A DNA stretch of 64,000 nucleotides from Phlebopus portentosus (lineage: Eukaryota; Basidiomycota; Agaricomycetes; Boletales; Boletinellaceae), in contig JAYXKI010000001.1 of the NCBI GenBank assembly GCA_037892935.1, positions 4,340,001 through 4,404,000 on the forward strand, written 5' to 3'. Of this stretch, positions 12,701-25,759 are shown piece by piece (position 1 is the stretch's first letter; every line of letters starts with the position of its first letter). The notes under the pieces were generated by a model. The model was not told the origin of the DNA and searched no databases. It was given only the letters and a program-made list of their open reading frames with translations. A program made the position numbers and the translations under genes.

Positions 12701-13349
12701 CGCAGCCTCCTGGACCTGGTGCAGGAGGGTTTTATATGGGACTGCATCCACCTCCGCCTCCGAGACGGTATCCTGCTCATTCTCAGTATCCCGGTTCCGT
12801 TGCGGAAACAAGTCCAGGACCTGGAAATATCTATTCTCCGCCTCCGCAGGCTCCACCTCGTACGTCTCTCTTCTATACTTTCCATCTCTCCTTTTTCTTA
12901 TACAATTTTTTACTTGCTTCGCTAACAGGATGGTACTAACATATGCCTTTTTTGAATATATTTATATAGCTCGACCGCTAGGACATACTCCTTCAATAAG
13001 CCCGGGACAAATCATGCCCGGTACCGCTCCTGCACCTGTTTCTTCTTCATCTCCATCTCCTTCCTCGATGTCACAACATCCTCAACACCAACATCAACAA
13101 GAAAATCCAGCATCACCACAGACTCAGGGACCAGGACAAGGTGGATTCCGCTTCACTGATGCATACACTCGAACTGTCGGTGCGGTGGACAAATTTGCCG
13201 GAACGAACACGAGGAAGAAGATTGAGGGTGGTATTGAGAGTTTGTCTTCCGGTAAGTTCTATTCATCTTTACAACCAGCCAAGAGTTAGAAGCTGACTGA
13301 AGATGATAATTCAGCGGGATCAAAGGTTTATCAGAAGTTTAGAGGTTGA
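9793..13349 (+). CDS. GH71/GH99-like glycoside hydrolase domain protein with long disordered tail
   Basis: Exons: 9793-9833, 9893-9943, 9997-10056, 10113-10594, 10652-12859, 12970-13251 and 13315-13349 (about 1,052 residues). The first 450 residues match the GH71/GH99-like fold often called xylosidase/arabinosidase-like: DKFLVGYQGWFTC at the start, HFHWMAEHSVDGAFYQRF in the middle and MWDEYDEGTAF near the end of the domain. The remaining 600 residues are Pro/Ser/Gln/His-rich and appear disordered, ending in a short helical KFAGTNTRKKIEGGIE segment. No signal peptide or membrane segment is seen, so the protein is probably intracellular despite its hydrolase fold. The intron at 12860-12969 has a perfect TACTAAC branch site. 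The ATG at 9793 is chosen because it alone gives a continuous phase into exon 2. Confidence 0.83.
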
Positions 13350-14306
13350 GCTGACGAGCTTGTAGAGGCCTCATTCTTTATTCTTTATGCTCGGACGTTG
13401 TAGATTAACTTTGAATTTGAAATATCGGTTGAAGACTTGTATTTACGGTGAAAGATAGAGAACATTTTCTAATTTCGCCAGTTTTGGCTTGTACTAATCC
13501 CAATTCTGGTTTCAATCTTTGCTTTTCGCAGGCATCTCTAGGTTGGTCGTTATGAAACGATACTCAAGTTTTGTCTTCTATAGATGCGTAAAACAGCTCC
13601 TATGCAGGTCTGCTGACACGACAAGAACGGCGAAAATATTTTATCGCGGAATAACCGACTTGAATCATTTGTGAACTTGTGAACTATGATGGTGTGTAGG
13701 GGGGATGTTCGATCCATAATGGGTTTGTCATCTTCCATGGTGTTATTATCGAGGGATGTACCCTCTGGCGTATGATGAGATACTAGAGTGGCTGACAAAG
13801 GCACCGTGGAGAAGAGAAGAGCTGCATCCGAGGTCGTTCAAAGCTAAAAAAGAATCCGGGACTCTGAGCGGGGTCTCGGATTGTGGTCGCCCTACTTCGG
13901 TTTTACTTTTGAATGCTACAGGGTCTCATCATAAAGCATATCGCGCTCTGAGAGATCCCTCGGACGACTACATCTCGTCGTATACTGACGATGCGAGAGA
14001 AGTGTGTGTTTCATGATGGAGTTAATCTTTCTCTCATTGGTGTATGATTGTTGCACGATGTAATCCCTTCTGGTTCACTCGGTCTTTCGTCTTTGTGGAT
14101 CGCTACGGTATTAGTATTGTCGCATTGCACGAGTAGTAATTTTCCCCTACGCGCCTACTAGTATTCATTTTCTAATTTTCGAGTCGAGAATTCACTTGCT
14201 TCCGTGAGTTCTGTCATCATGTGAGCGAGAGAATCTAATCAAAGATCAGATCGCCTTCCGATCACGATCACTCCCAAGACTTGGACTTAAACTAACACCG
14301 ACGGGT
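13350..14306. other. Intergenic stretch, no gene recognised
   Basis: It holds the 3' flank of the GH-like gene and the promoter of the acyltransferase gene. One 86-codon ATG frame at 13756 has no recognisable motif and I do not call it. Confidence 0.45.
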
Positions 14307-15761
14307 ATGGCTAAGAGAGCCTCGGATTCAAACCCGGACACCGCGAATCCTCGGAGACGTCTGCAACAGATACAATCGGCGCTGGCTGACGATCAGCATG
14401 TTCTGGATTTACCAGACGGGTTGAGCGTATCGTTACGTACAAGATCTCAGGATTATAATGGGACACAGAGGTCGACGATCTCTATCGGAAGTAATCGAGC
14501 GGTTTTGGAGGTTACGGTACTGCCTCGGGAGGCTGCGCTAGTTTTGTCTGCTCTGGGCACCCCGTTTGAGAAGAATCCTACCGAGCCGAGGTTTCCTGTA
14601 CTTGAACTCGAGTTTCTTCCTGACTCTGCGTCTGGATCTGATGCGGGGTTGCAAAATGCCGATATCTGGGCTGGGATATATGCGCTTTGGACGCTTTTTC
14701 ACGTCCAGGAAGTGATCCCTGTAATGATCAAGAACTCTCGACCGTCTGTTATTTCATACCTTTAAAATCAGGGCTTGTGCGACGCGCGCTTAATCCAAAT
14801 GTCCCTGAGCTCTTCCTGCTCCGATCGACGTTCTGGCAAGGAGCGGGGCAAGGCCCGCTATGGAACAACTCGCGAGGATGGCTGCGATATACAGCAGACT
14901 ACGTCGCTTTCCCACACACCCCGTCCTTCACGCGCTCATCGCTCGTCATCGCGCAACATCCGCTCCGGCCTCCTAAACCGCCGCCAGGGCAGACGATCTA
15001 CGCGCGTTATGTTAAGCCTATCGGGAAGATGCTGACGTTTCATATGATTGATGTGGGGAGTAAGGAGGATATGGATGCGTTTCATCGGTGGATGAATGAT
15101 CCGCGGGTGCATGCTGGGTGGGGAGAGGCGGGGGACGAGGAGAAGCATCGGGGGTATGTGAGGAGTATGATGGATGAGCCGTCTGTCTTGCCGCTTGTTA
15201 TGAGCTGGGATGGGGAGAGGATGGGGTATGCAGAGCTCGTTTGGATCAAGGTGCGGGATTCTGCTTTTGAGGTGTTTAGTTCTGGATTGATACTTTTGCT
15301 GTGATGAAGGAAAATCACGTAGCGACGTACGTACCTGGAATAGGCGCGCAGGACTATGATCGAGGTCTGCACGTTCTCGTCGGGGAGGATAAGTATCGAG
15401 GGCATGAATTTTGTTCGTTGCTTTCTAGCGCAGTTATCTATTTGCTTTCACTGACCGTTTGTCCGCAGCACAAGCGTGGTTCCGCTCTCTTACCCACTAC
15501 ATGTTCCTCGCCGATCCGCGCACGTGGCGTATTATCGGTGAGCCGAAGCGTATCAACGGGCCTATCATACGAACCTCGGAGGATGCGGGGATGCATCTCG
15601 AAACTGTCAGTTGTTTTAATTCAGAATTCAAGAAGAAATTATTGAATGAGTTTCCAATTGTTTTGAATTGATCTTAGAAATCGTTTTATTTCCCATATAA
15701 ACACTCAGTGATGACGATGAACCTCCGCGAGCGGCTGTTCAAGGAGGATATGTTCTTATAG
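14307..15761 (+). CDS. Siderophore-type acyl-CoA N-acyltransferase (IucB/SidF/MbtK-like)
   Basis: Probable acylation of N5-hydroxyornithine or a related hydroxamate precursor in siderophore synthesis. The C-terminal GNAT-like half has the hallmarks of this family: FHRWMNDPRVHAGWGE, MGYAELVWIK, GLHVLVGE, YMFLADPRTWRIIGEPKR and the end motif KHSVMTMNLRERLFKED. Exons: 14307 to about 14702-14720, about 14772-15250, 15310-15412, 15469-15605 and 15678-15761. The first junction is unresolved: the frames of exons 1 and 2 differ by one base and no GT-AG pair at the obvious donor and acceptor restores phase, so either a base is missing or the splice is atypical. No NRPS or ornithine monooxygenase lies nearby, so it is not in a visible siderophore cluster. 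The acyl group cannot be told from the sequence. Confidence 0.85.
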
Positions 15762-17320
15762 GGCAGTCTTCCGCCTTCGCTGGATAGACTAGCAACAGCT
15801 CACGCAACACGCAACCACCACTCCATGCGAAGAAACCAGCTGAATTTCTTGAAGATCTTGGATTGTAATACCGGATAAATTACGGAGGGCGGCATGAGGA
15901 GAACGGAAGGATGTAGGTTTAATATACGGGCGATTTGCATGACTGTATCTAGCGGCAAAAGATGAAAAGGAAGGATACATCGGATTTAATAACGATAAAA
16001 CCCGACACTCGGTTGCAATTCGTTGGTGTTTCACTGCTGCTTCCGTATTGGATTCAGACAACACAAGGACTTATGTCTTGCAGGGCTCGCGAACGTTCTA
16101 TATAACAGAACATGAGTTCAATGCACGGCGAATCAGCTTCATACATTATTCCCCGGGTATTGAAAGGATGAAGAACATGGGAGACTGACGATGTAATATA
16201 CTCATTACGTCTGTAGTTTCGTTTTCTTCTCGTGAGCTACTGGACATATGGACCTGTAGTCACAGAAGTCATTGAAACCACGTCCGAAGCTCGTTGCATA
16301 CATTTATATATTAGTGTCCTCAGTTACAACGGTTTAACCCCGTGTGTTCGAGTCTTCGCAATATATGATCAGCACGAAGAAGACGGACTCTATCGTCGCC
16401 ATCGAGAGGGAATGGGGCTCGGCAAGGGCGTGAGAAAATCCATTATGGATGATAAGAAAGAAATTAAAAAGAATAGAATAGAAAAAGGGAGGGAGGGCTG
16501 GAACGTGTGATGAAATTTTTTTTGGTGAGGATGAGGGTGAGTTTCTCTTCTCAATGAATTACTCAAGACTGGCGAATCCTCTCGGATCATTCATTGTTAA
16601 TTTGTGTTCTTATCTGTTCTACGCCGCTCAAGAGGCGACTAGCTTTATGTAACTTGGCGGGATTCGCAGGAAATCATCCGCTGTGCCTAAGAGTGTGATA
16701 GGTGCTTCAAATAGAGGGTGGTAATGAGGGCCGCTTCAATGCTCACGATTCCTCATAGAGCCATAATATATATAAATTTCGTATCTTCTCGAATTTCTCG
16801 TTGGAAAGCGGACCTTCTTCCTTTTGGGGCGCGGAGTAGGGCTGAACGATCCTATTCCGCAATGATGGATATGAAAGCTTGTGCGGGATAGTTTAATTCG
16901 CGGTAATAATGAAACGAGTCGGCCAAGTTTGAGATGATGGGGGACAAGGGAGAATACAAATTCGGATGTAAACCCTTAAATTCCCAGATTAAGTAAGCGA
17001 AGTAAAGACGGAGTGATCTAATTCGAGAAAGAGAAGCAGATACTTAGGAACTCGAACTCGGACTCGGACTCGGAGCTCCTTCTTGCTCGTCGTCCGTCCA
17101 TTAAAAGAAAGTACTCGTCGTTCTTTTCGTTCTTTTCCCTCTTTTTTCTTCCTTCCTTCCCCTTTTCATTCCGTGTAGTCGCCATCATCGACGCAAATAG
17201 AGCAAAGTACTAATCAGGACGAGACCCGAATTATCATAGACGGCACACTCGCACACAGCCAGGGCATCAATCACACACCACTGTTTGTTTGTTCGCTTTG
17301 CATCTTTCTTTTGAACCACG
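15762..17320. other. Intergenic stretch upstream of the SH3-TBC gene
   Basis: No coding signal was found. The last 220 nt contain a CT-rich tract (about 17120-17175, ending near 150 nt before the ATG), common in fungal promoters, and a short run of CTCGGA repeats near 17050-17072. Confidence 0.45.
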
Positions 17321-20300
17321 ATGACGACAACGACAACGACAATGGATGGCACTGAGCTGGCGAGGTGGACGCGCTTTGCTGCCAAGGGCGGTATCGGCAA
17401 GTGCACGGCCGTTCAGGACTGCGTGGCAGAGAGTCCAGAGGACCTGATGTTCCTCAAGGTGCGTTTCGTGTGCTTTGCTTTATAACACTTTCCCCCTTCA
17501 GGGTCTGACTGACGATAATTATGTGTAGGACGACGAGATCATAGTGCTCATGCAGCTCTCAGGACAGACCGGGTTCTATTTGGTGCGTCATTTTGGTTGC
17601 TTTTACATTATTAACAGGTCAAATCAATTTTTGTATAGGGATACTGTGAAGGCGTCGTTGGTCGGTTTCGGGGAGACCATGTCAAGTTACATGGGAAGCT
17701 CAAAAGGCCCGTCATGACGAAACGCGCTTCGGCGTCTGCGGTCTCCGTTGCTAGTTCACCACCGCCTTCTGTTACACCGTCCCCGAGGATGCCACTCTCT
17801 CCCTTGACTACTAGCTCAAGTGCGACGAATACGAGCAGCACCCCGACGCGGGACCGTGATTCGAGAGCCTTGAGTGATCCGTTCGATCTTGAGCTTGATG
17901 CTCCACTGAAGTCCAAAACCTCAGAAGAGGGGGGAGTAACACCAATACCCAAACTAATGTTGATACCAATACCACCACTAATGAGACGACCGAGGGAAGC
18001 CGACGGAGACTGACCCGCGGCGCCGATGACCTACCAGGGCTCGGAATGTTCCTTCCTCGCTCTCGCTCGGGCAGCCGATCCCGACCGACTTCTTCGCGCG
18101 GCGGCCCCGGGAGTGGGAACGTCAACCAAGCTGACGAAAACGAGAAGAACGAAAAGAGGGATAGGCGACGAACGCGCATTGTGACACCGCAGTTCTCTGC
18201 ATCTGCATCTCCGGGATCTGATTCGCTTGATATACCGCCTTCACCCTTGGCGCCGCCGTCGCCTGCTTCACAGCATGATACTCAGACTGGGCCAAAGCAG
18301 CAGGAGTCCAAACCTGCGTCCCCGGAAAAGCAGCCTACCGAACCGGAAAGGAAGGAAGACGAAGTGCGAACTAGTGTGGAAGAGGACAGGCAAAAGGAGA
18401 ATTCGCGCATTAGTATGAGCTCCGAGCCTTTACAACAGGAATCTCTCCCGGACAAAGATGCATCAAGCCTATACGATGGTGCATCTGCACGATCATCTTT
18501 CTATAGCACACATTCATATCGCTCGTCTGTTTTTGGAGGAGGTAACGGGCTGAGCGCGGCTGCTTCTGATGCGTTTGCGCGACTTTCTCAGGCAGATTCA
18601 GATGATGGTGGGATTGGTATGGGGATCGGACTTTCGATGCTCCAGGATATGGCGGATGACGAGGACGACGACACGAGTACTGGGATGGCTCAGCCTGCAC
18701 CTCCGACTCCAAGATCAGAAGAGCAGAAGAAAGAGGTAAATCATCAAAATGACGAGCTCGAGCGAAACAAGGAGAGATATGAGGATGAAGAACAGGACTC
18801 AGACATTGATTACGATGACGATGACGACGGAAGTTACTGGGACGGCGCAGATATATATGACAATTACCGCTACTCGCGCTATTCGGTCATGACCAAGAAC
18901 TCTCGGCGTAAATCTCGGTTCAGCGTCATTTCGAGAAACTCTGAGGCGGAGGTGGGACCTAAAAAGAAACCTCCTGCGCCTTTGGATGCCGAATCGCGTT
19001 TAAGGCCGGATTCTACGGTGACCAGTCCTGTGTCTCCACCCATACCAAAGGACGAGTCTCAACCCAAGGATGAGAGCGCCGAGAAAAAGAAACACGTCCC
19101 GCCCCCACTTAATTTCGTCAAATCTACCCCATATTCGTCAAGGGCTTTGCTCTCTCCACTCCCGGCGTATTCTCCTGTTTCTGCATCTAATAGGTCGACA
19201 GCGGAGTTTAGCGCTGGGGGATCGGATTTGCATTCCCCACTCCTACATACGAACTTTGCTTCGCCGAAATCTACGTCATCGCGTGCTACGAGCTTTGGGA
19301 CTGACGAGGCGGATCGACAGTCTCTGAGTCCTCAGGCGGGTCTTAATATGTTTGCAGTGTCGGCTGTTGATGCCCCTGGACCTTCTATGAGTGCTAGCGG
19401 GAGTGGTGTTGCTTCTGCTCTTCGTCAGCGACTTGAACACGAAAAGTCTGCTGGTACGACTCCTTTAGCATCTCCAGCGGCTTCTAAGGAAGCAGTACCT
19501 TCAAGATTGGAGACGAAGAGAGAAGATAGTGCAGGTCCTGGGAGAGAAATAGTCGTGGATGACGATGAGAGCGTTAACGTCACTGTGATACTCGCAGAAG
19601 AAGGTGCAGCATCCCCTCAAGAGAACAAAGACCAATCAAATGAATATGATCATACTCGGGATTCCGTGCAATCGGGTGTCTCCACCGTCAGTAGTGCCAG
19701 CGTCGAGAGCACCGCCACGGACACGTCGGGTGCTTCCGACGTGTCGGGTTACATGCGAAAGATTGAAGCAGATCTTGCATCTGTGTCAGCGGTCTCCGGG
19801 TCAACGCAACCTCTAAATGCTCGATCTGCGCTAGCGGATGCGGAGGGCTCGTCAACGTCAACGCCTACGCCAACTTTGACGGAATTCGATGTTGGCGTTA
19901 CGACGCAGCCGCTACGTGTACAGGATCGATCGGCTGCGAGGTCGACACCTTCGCCTTTACCTTCCCCCGTTCCTACTCTGACGCCGGATCAAGGAAGACA
20001 GCCACAAACGCAAGTGTCTGAACCCCCACTATCGCCTTTACCTTCTCCATTACCGTCTCCGCGGGAGCAACTCGCTATTCCCCGACAACGTGAACCTCAG
20101 CAATCGCAGGATGCCAAGTCTTCCCAAGGTGCACAGCTTTTACGGCCCGAGCAAGCTTTATTTCTTCCGCATCCTAATGCTCCTCGACCCAATCCTGCTG
20201 TTGTATCTGGCGAACGAACGAGCACGTACGGTATGCCTCCAGTGCATGAACCGATATCCCAGCGAGCGCCTGCGTCGGGTCCGCCTGCGCCGTCGGATAT

Positions 20301-23300
20301 GCCAGGCAGTTCGTTAGAAGCGACTTTACGAGCTGCTTCTGCAGCGCGTGTCGGACCTGCCGGTGTTCCGCATCGATCAACGATTTTTGGGAAGACGGTG
20401 GTGGACTTGGCGAGCTCCGATGGACCTGTTGCTATCGTTTGGTCGCTTTCGCCATTCCCGCCCGATCCGGTGAGTAGGACGAACTCGCCCGCTCCTAGTC
20501 CGAGAGTCCCAAGACGTGCGACGACCGCTGGAGCGTCTCCTCTGAGCCAGAGTGTGCAGGTTGATCGAACCTACCTTCTCCATCCCGCGCGATCTGAACT
20601 TTCCGGCATCAGCTGTTGGAATCCCTGGTCCTCCAGCGTCTCCTGTTCCTGTCCGATCTGCCTCTGCTGGTATTCCTCCTCCTGCTGTTATCGCTGCCGC
20701 TGCTTCCAATCAAGCACCACTACGCCCTTCATCTTCTTCTGTGAGCGACAATAACCCTTCCACTTACAGCCCAAACTCAACAACTTCAACTTCAAATCAT
20801 AATAAAAATGTTAATAATAACAATGGTGTGCTTTTGCGACATAACTTTTCACCACGCGTAGGCACTGCACGTCCGCGGTCACGGTCGTTCTCAGATTTCG
20901 CGCGAGAGGTCCCCGTTGGGCCGGTGGTGATGGAGAAGAGGGCGAGCGAGGAGGGGAGTAGGCCATCGAGGGTGGCAAGTGTACAGTCGCTTAGGGAGTC
21001 AGTGGCACTCCCTGCAAATGGTGCCAGTGCAGGTAATGGTGCTGGAGCCGCTTCAAGTAATGCAAATAACGCGACCGGATCGAATGGTGTGAATGGGCAT
21101 GCGCTCAGACAATCTGCTACTGTAAATGGTTCGTCCCCGCCGAAGCGAAGTTTACATACACCATCTCCCTTATCACGACCCGAGAATAATGCCGTTGTAG
21201 CGACGGAGACACCTCGAGCGTCGTCATTCTCGATGTCGAACTCGAACTCGAGCTCGAAGAGTAGTATTCCTCTGAGTCCATTGGGCCGGACGTTTATATC
21301 CTCGAGTCAGACTCAGCTGCCGAATTCGGTAGAAGCTGGTACTGCTCGCTCCCTACTGCTGAGACGAGCAGTTTAGGCTCTGCGTCGGGTCGGCCTGTCA
21401 TTCCCGCTGTATCGCGAAGCATGGGTGTGAGGCAGATGGCTTCTGTAGATAACTTTAGAACTGGTCCGGAGAGACAGGATGCGCAGCCACTTTTCGCTCC
21501 TTCGAAGTCCGTATTACAGCCCATCCGACGCAATTCGGGTCCGAGCGCAGGTCCTTCTTCTGCAGCTATATCTGGTCCGGTAACGGCAGCTGGGAATTCG
21601 GTGCCTTCCGCAACGAATCAGCAGAATGTGACGGCTTCTTCGCCTTCCCCTGTTCAACGGTTGCGTCGACTTTCGTCTCCGAGTAGTAAGAGGCATGAGA
21701 GGACTATCTCCCAGCAGTCCCAGACGTCATCGACGACTAGTGAGATGCGCTCGGTCGTATCTCCGCCTCCCGGTGCTGTTGCAAGCTCGTCGACACCGTC
21801 TCCTGTACAGAGATCGAATTCTATCAAGTCGAAGTTGTCATTATCGCATTTGCGAATGAGGCATACTGCGAAGGAGTCTTCGATCGACACGCAGACGCCT
21901 TCGCCCAGTACGGGTCCGGCGACGCCTGTTTTCGACTTTGATAATCAGCCGGAGACGGTGCAGGTACAGGATGCGGAGTTTGAGATGATTCGGCCTACGA
22001 TTAGGCGCGTTTCGTCGGAGCCTATGAGCGATGATTCTATCATAATTCCGGATGAAGGACCATCGTTGCAGCGAGATTCGACGACTGTTGAGAGTCCTGT
22101 GTCGGGCTCGGGGAGGTCATTGTTGTCGCCTCATCCGAGCACGATTGCGGATTCAGTTACGGAGCATCAGCATATGCCACCGAGGAAGTCGACGGAAGAG
22201 GACGCCGCGGCGCACCGAGCGAGGGAGTTGAAGTGGATGTCTGTGATATCTTCCGTGCCTCCGCCGCAAGCGCGTAAGAACAGAAAGGTTCGAAAGCTTG
22301 TATTTGAGGGCGTCCCTTCGTCTGTGCGATACCTTGTCTGGAGTCATTTGACGGACTGCAAGGCGAAGAGGATACCGGGTGTGTACGGACAACTTGGGAA
22401 GCGAGGACGCGTAGCGGCGAGCGAAGTCATTGAACGCGATGCGGCAAGGTGTTTCTCGAATCATCCACATCTGCAGGATCCGAAGGGTCCATTGGTGGGA
22501 TTGTTGCAGACTTATTTGACGATGGTGCCAGATGTCCAGTATCAAACGAGTATGTATTCCTTTGCTTATCTTCTCCGCATCTCATTGTGACATATTCGCT
22601 TCTGTCAGGCTTGGCTTTGGTTGCTGGACATCTATTGCTGCAATCTCCTGAAGAAGACGCATTCTGGATATTCACATCGATGATGGACATGAATCTCCGA
22701 GCATATTTCTCACCGAAGTCCGTGCAGATGGACGCAGATGCGTTGGTGCTTGGCAGAGCCGTTGAGCTGACACATCCTCAACTTGCCAAGAAGCTATTCG
22801 TTGACATGTCTATTCCTCCGTTAGAGATCTGTCGAATGTGGTAAGGAAATGTCTGCGCCAGCTTTTTTGGATACGATGATTGACGGTGTGCGAAGGTTGC
22901 CCTCCCTTTTTGCAACGACCCTTCCGCAAGACTACGTGAACCGGATCTGGGACGTGTATTTCTGCGAAGGTATGGTTTTCACCTTATCTGTATTAGTTAT
23001 CTTCTTCTGATGCTTATACTGTCATAGGTCCACCATTCCTCTTCCGAGTTGCGCTCGCAATTCTCTCCTGCTGTCGCGGTGCCATTGAATCATCATCTGA
23101 CCGTACCGCTGTCCTTTCATACCTCTCCCGACCTGAAACTATGTCTCTACTACCAGAGGATCCAGAGGAATTTGTGAACCTCGCTATGGCTGTGAAGATC
23201 AAGGATGAGGATATCAAGAAGCAACGCGTGAAGGTTGAAACGGAGTTGAGGAGAAGAACCCAGAGTGCGCAGAGGAATAGTGCGCCGCGTCTTGTGAGCA

Positions 23301-23353
23301 GCATCTCGTTGCCCAGAGCTGGGCCAGGTCCAACTGGTGTACCCCCGTTATAA
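17321..23353 (+). CDS. SH3 domain plus TBC (RabGAP) domain protein
   Basis: Likely GTPase-activating protein for a Rab GTPase in vesicle traffic, with an SH3 domain for partner binding. Exons 17321-17458, 17529-17582 and 17639 onward encode an SH3 fold (residues ~10-95) with DDEIIVL, GYCEGVVGRF and HVKLHG. A Ser/Pro-rich, acidic linker of over 1,300 residues follows. The TBC domain runs from about 22210: KVRKLVFEGVPSSVRYLVW, AARCFSNHP, then exons 22609-22840, 22896-22969 and 23028-23353 with FWIFTSMMD, LFATTLPQDYVNRIWDVYFCEG and a coiled tail. The TBC arginine finger (IxxD...R) region is ERDAARCF, with the aspartate and an arginine present. The frame changes at three points in the linker, at a G6 run near 17930, near 20550 and near 21330-21365. 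The last could be a 35-nt intron; the others are not explained by canonical splicing. Total is near 1,900 residues. Confidence 0.82.
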
Positions 23354-24084
23354 CCGCCCCGCTCTCTATGTCCCTGGTCTTTACTGTTCTTGTATCCCTT
23401 ACTCCCGACTTGAATGTCGCTTTCACGATTTATCTTCCATCCAACACGCCGCTCCTCCCCGCCCACCTCTCTCACTCATTCATTCATTCCTCCGGCATCT
23501 TGCTTGGCTCTCAGCAACAACACGCACGAATAAGTACATTAATATTTTGACATCAGCCATTGTTTTCATTGCATATGCATATGCTCCTGCTATCGATTCG
23601 TTATAAGTTATTATGTCCAAGCAAAACATTTTTCCGTCCCTTTCTTTCATCGTCTGATTTTCGTATCTTCGTCTTCGTCCACTCCATCACGCGCACTGAT
23701 TTTTCTAGGAATTCAAAGGCTGAGATTCGTCGAGATTCATGTTCACTCTCAACCCGTCTTCCTTTGCAGGTCCTTGCCCCCTTCTTTGCATTATTACGTT
23801 ATGTAGTGAATATTTTTGACTTTGCATTTGGTATTCTTGGTATGTATAGACAGGAGGTTAATGAGATTTTCGTTTGACCCAGATAAGGATATAATGAGGC
23901 GATGGAGTACTAGTAACGTTTCCCGAAGGTAAAGGTTTTCGTTCGAGAAGTCAGAAATGTTCTCATCTGCTTTTCATTCGCTCTCAATTAATTTGGTCCC
24001 TTGTTTATTTTGCATCTATAAGTACACGCACGTTCGCTGCTCTTGGCTACATAGACACGCGAGATACGCCTCTCAAATACACTG
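23354..24084. other. Convergent 3' flank between the TBC and CHAT genes
   Basis: AT- and pyrimidine-rich sequence between two convergent stops. No gene was seen; it probably holds both polyadenylation regions. Confidence 0.5.
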
Positions 24085-25759
24085 TCATGCTCCGATATGA
24101 ATAAGGTTAACCCACCTCTCCGTCATGACGGCGACATCTTGTATCTCATCCTTCTTGTTCCTGCGATACAGCGCGGCCTCACGAACAGCCGCAGCTGACC
24201 TTTTGAACCTGAATTCACCCTCTTCGAGGTCACTGAGCATGAGATACATGTAGACTGCGTCGGCAAGGATAGGACCATCTTGATCGAGCAACTGCCACAT
24301 CGTGCCAATGACGCTTCGGAATCCGCAGAATTGCATCGCCGCCGCTAGATGGAGCACTTCGTCCATTGCGAATGAGGGTGATTGTTCTGCAGTATGGCAA
24401 GCCGAAAGAAAAGCAAACTCCACGTTAGGAAGGTTCGCCTTCGCGATGTCAAGTAAAGTCAATTTGCTTCCGGGAAGTGCGAACGAGGACTTGAAGGGTT
24501 CCTTGGAATCCAGACGGCCATGACAGGTGAAGTGGACCCATTCCGCCTTCTGAAGCGCCTGTATTACAGAATCGCGAGGGATTCGACCGTCAAAGAGGCA
24601 TTTCCCGACACGCCGACGTCTGCGGATTGACCCTAATTCTTTTTTCGCCTGAGGAAGCCTCGCGTCGCCAACAAAAAGGAACTTCTCTGTCCCGCCGCGC
24701 AACCTGGATCGTGCAGCGATGAGCGACTTCAATGTAGGGGTATACGAAGGGATATAGTCGTCCAGAAGATATTTATTACGTCCTTCGATACTCTGGAAAG
24801 GTCCCGCAGCATGGAAAGGAAACGCGCACAGAACAGAAGTAGGGCACCACCATATACGTGACCCTTCGGCAATCCCGACGGCCTTCAGTTTCTGAACAAC
24901 TTTGGAGACGACTCTTTCCCAAAGCACCCTCATGACTCGCCGGAGCACCTCGTCATACCTGAGTGTGTTGACTCCAAATCCCCGACGAGAATCAAGGAGC
25001 TCTCTACACAGTTCAGAAGCATCGGTATACCAATCTCTATCCAGCGGAACGCAGACACATGGTAAGTCTTTGCTTGAGAGAAGGATGAGAGCATCGCATC
25101 GAAACTTGCTGTGATTAATCACGATGACAAGACCCTCTAAAGCCACTTCTTGCAATGCTTCAAACGATGAGGCACAGAGAAAATCATCAAATCCAGGTAC
25201 TCGCCGTATCTCGTCAATGATCCCTTCCTGCTCTTCTGAGAGTTGTCGCATGAACGCCAACTTCCCGTCGACAATTTGTCGATCCTCTGGCTTCACGATT
25301 GATCGCGTTTCGCCTCTATCTATACGAGATACAGATGAAGTGATGAGAGCCTCCAACCGGCAGCTAACATCTGCAAACCGGTCCGCAAGAGCTTTATCAA
25401 TCTCTGAGAGCTGGTCAAGGGGAGACCTGATGCCTCGCATTTGCGACCAAAGCAAGCCTCTTCCTTGTTCAAGGAGTTCGATAGCTACAGGAAGATCTCC
25501 ATTTTAAATTGCATGCGAGGCGGCATCTACTGCCAACGTCTGATAACCCACATCGCTAGCCAGCAAATCGTGCTGCGCAGACAGATTGGGTCTGATAACG
25601 AGAACGCCTTGGAGTACCGTGATTGCTGTCCTGTAAGCGTTGAGGGTTGAATGATGACCATCAGTCCGCGCAAATGACACCCATCGTTGCGCTGCCTCCA
25701 GGCGCATTAAATATGAGGAGAACGGGTGGGTGGAGGCAAGACTAAGACATTGGATGACA

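Noticed and set aside
13756..14016. 86-codon ATG frame between the GH-like and acyltransferase genes
   Set aside because: No motif, no splice partners and typical random composition.
23014..23475. 153-codon minus-strand frame over the end of the TBC gene
   Set aside because: It is antisense to a conserved TBC C-terminal exon with correct splice phases.
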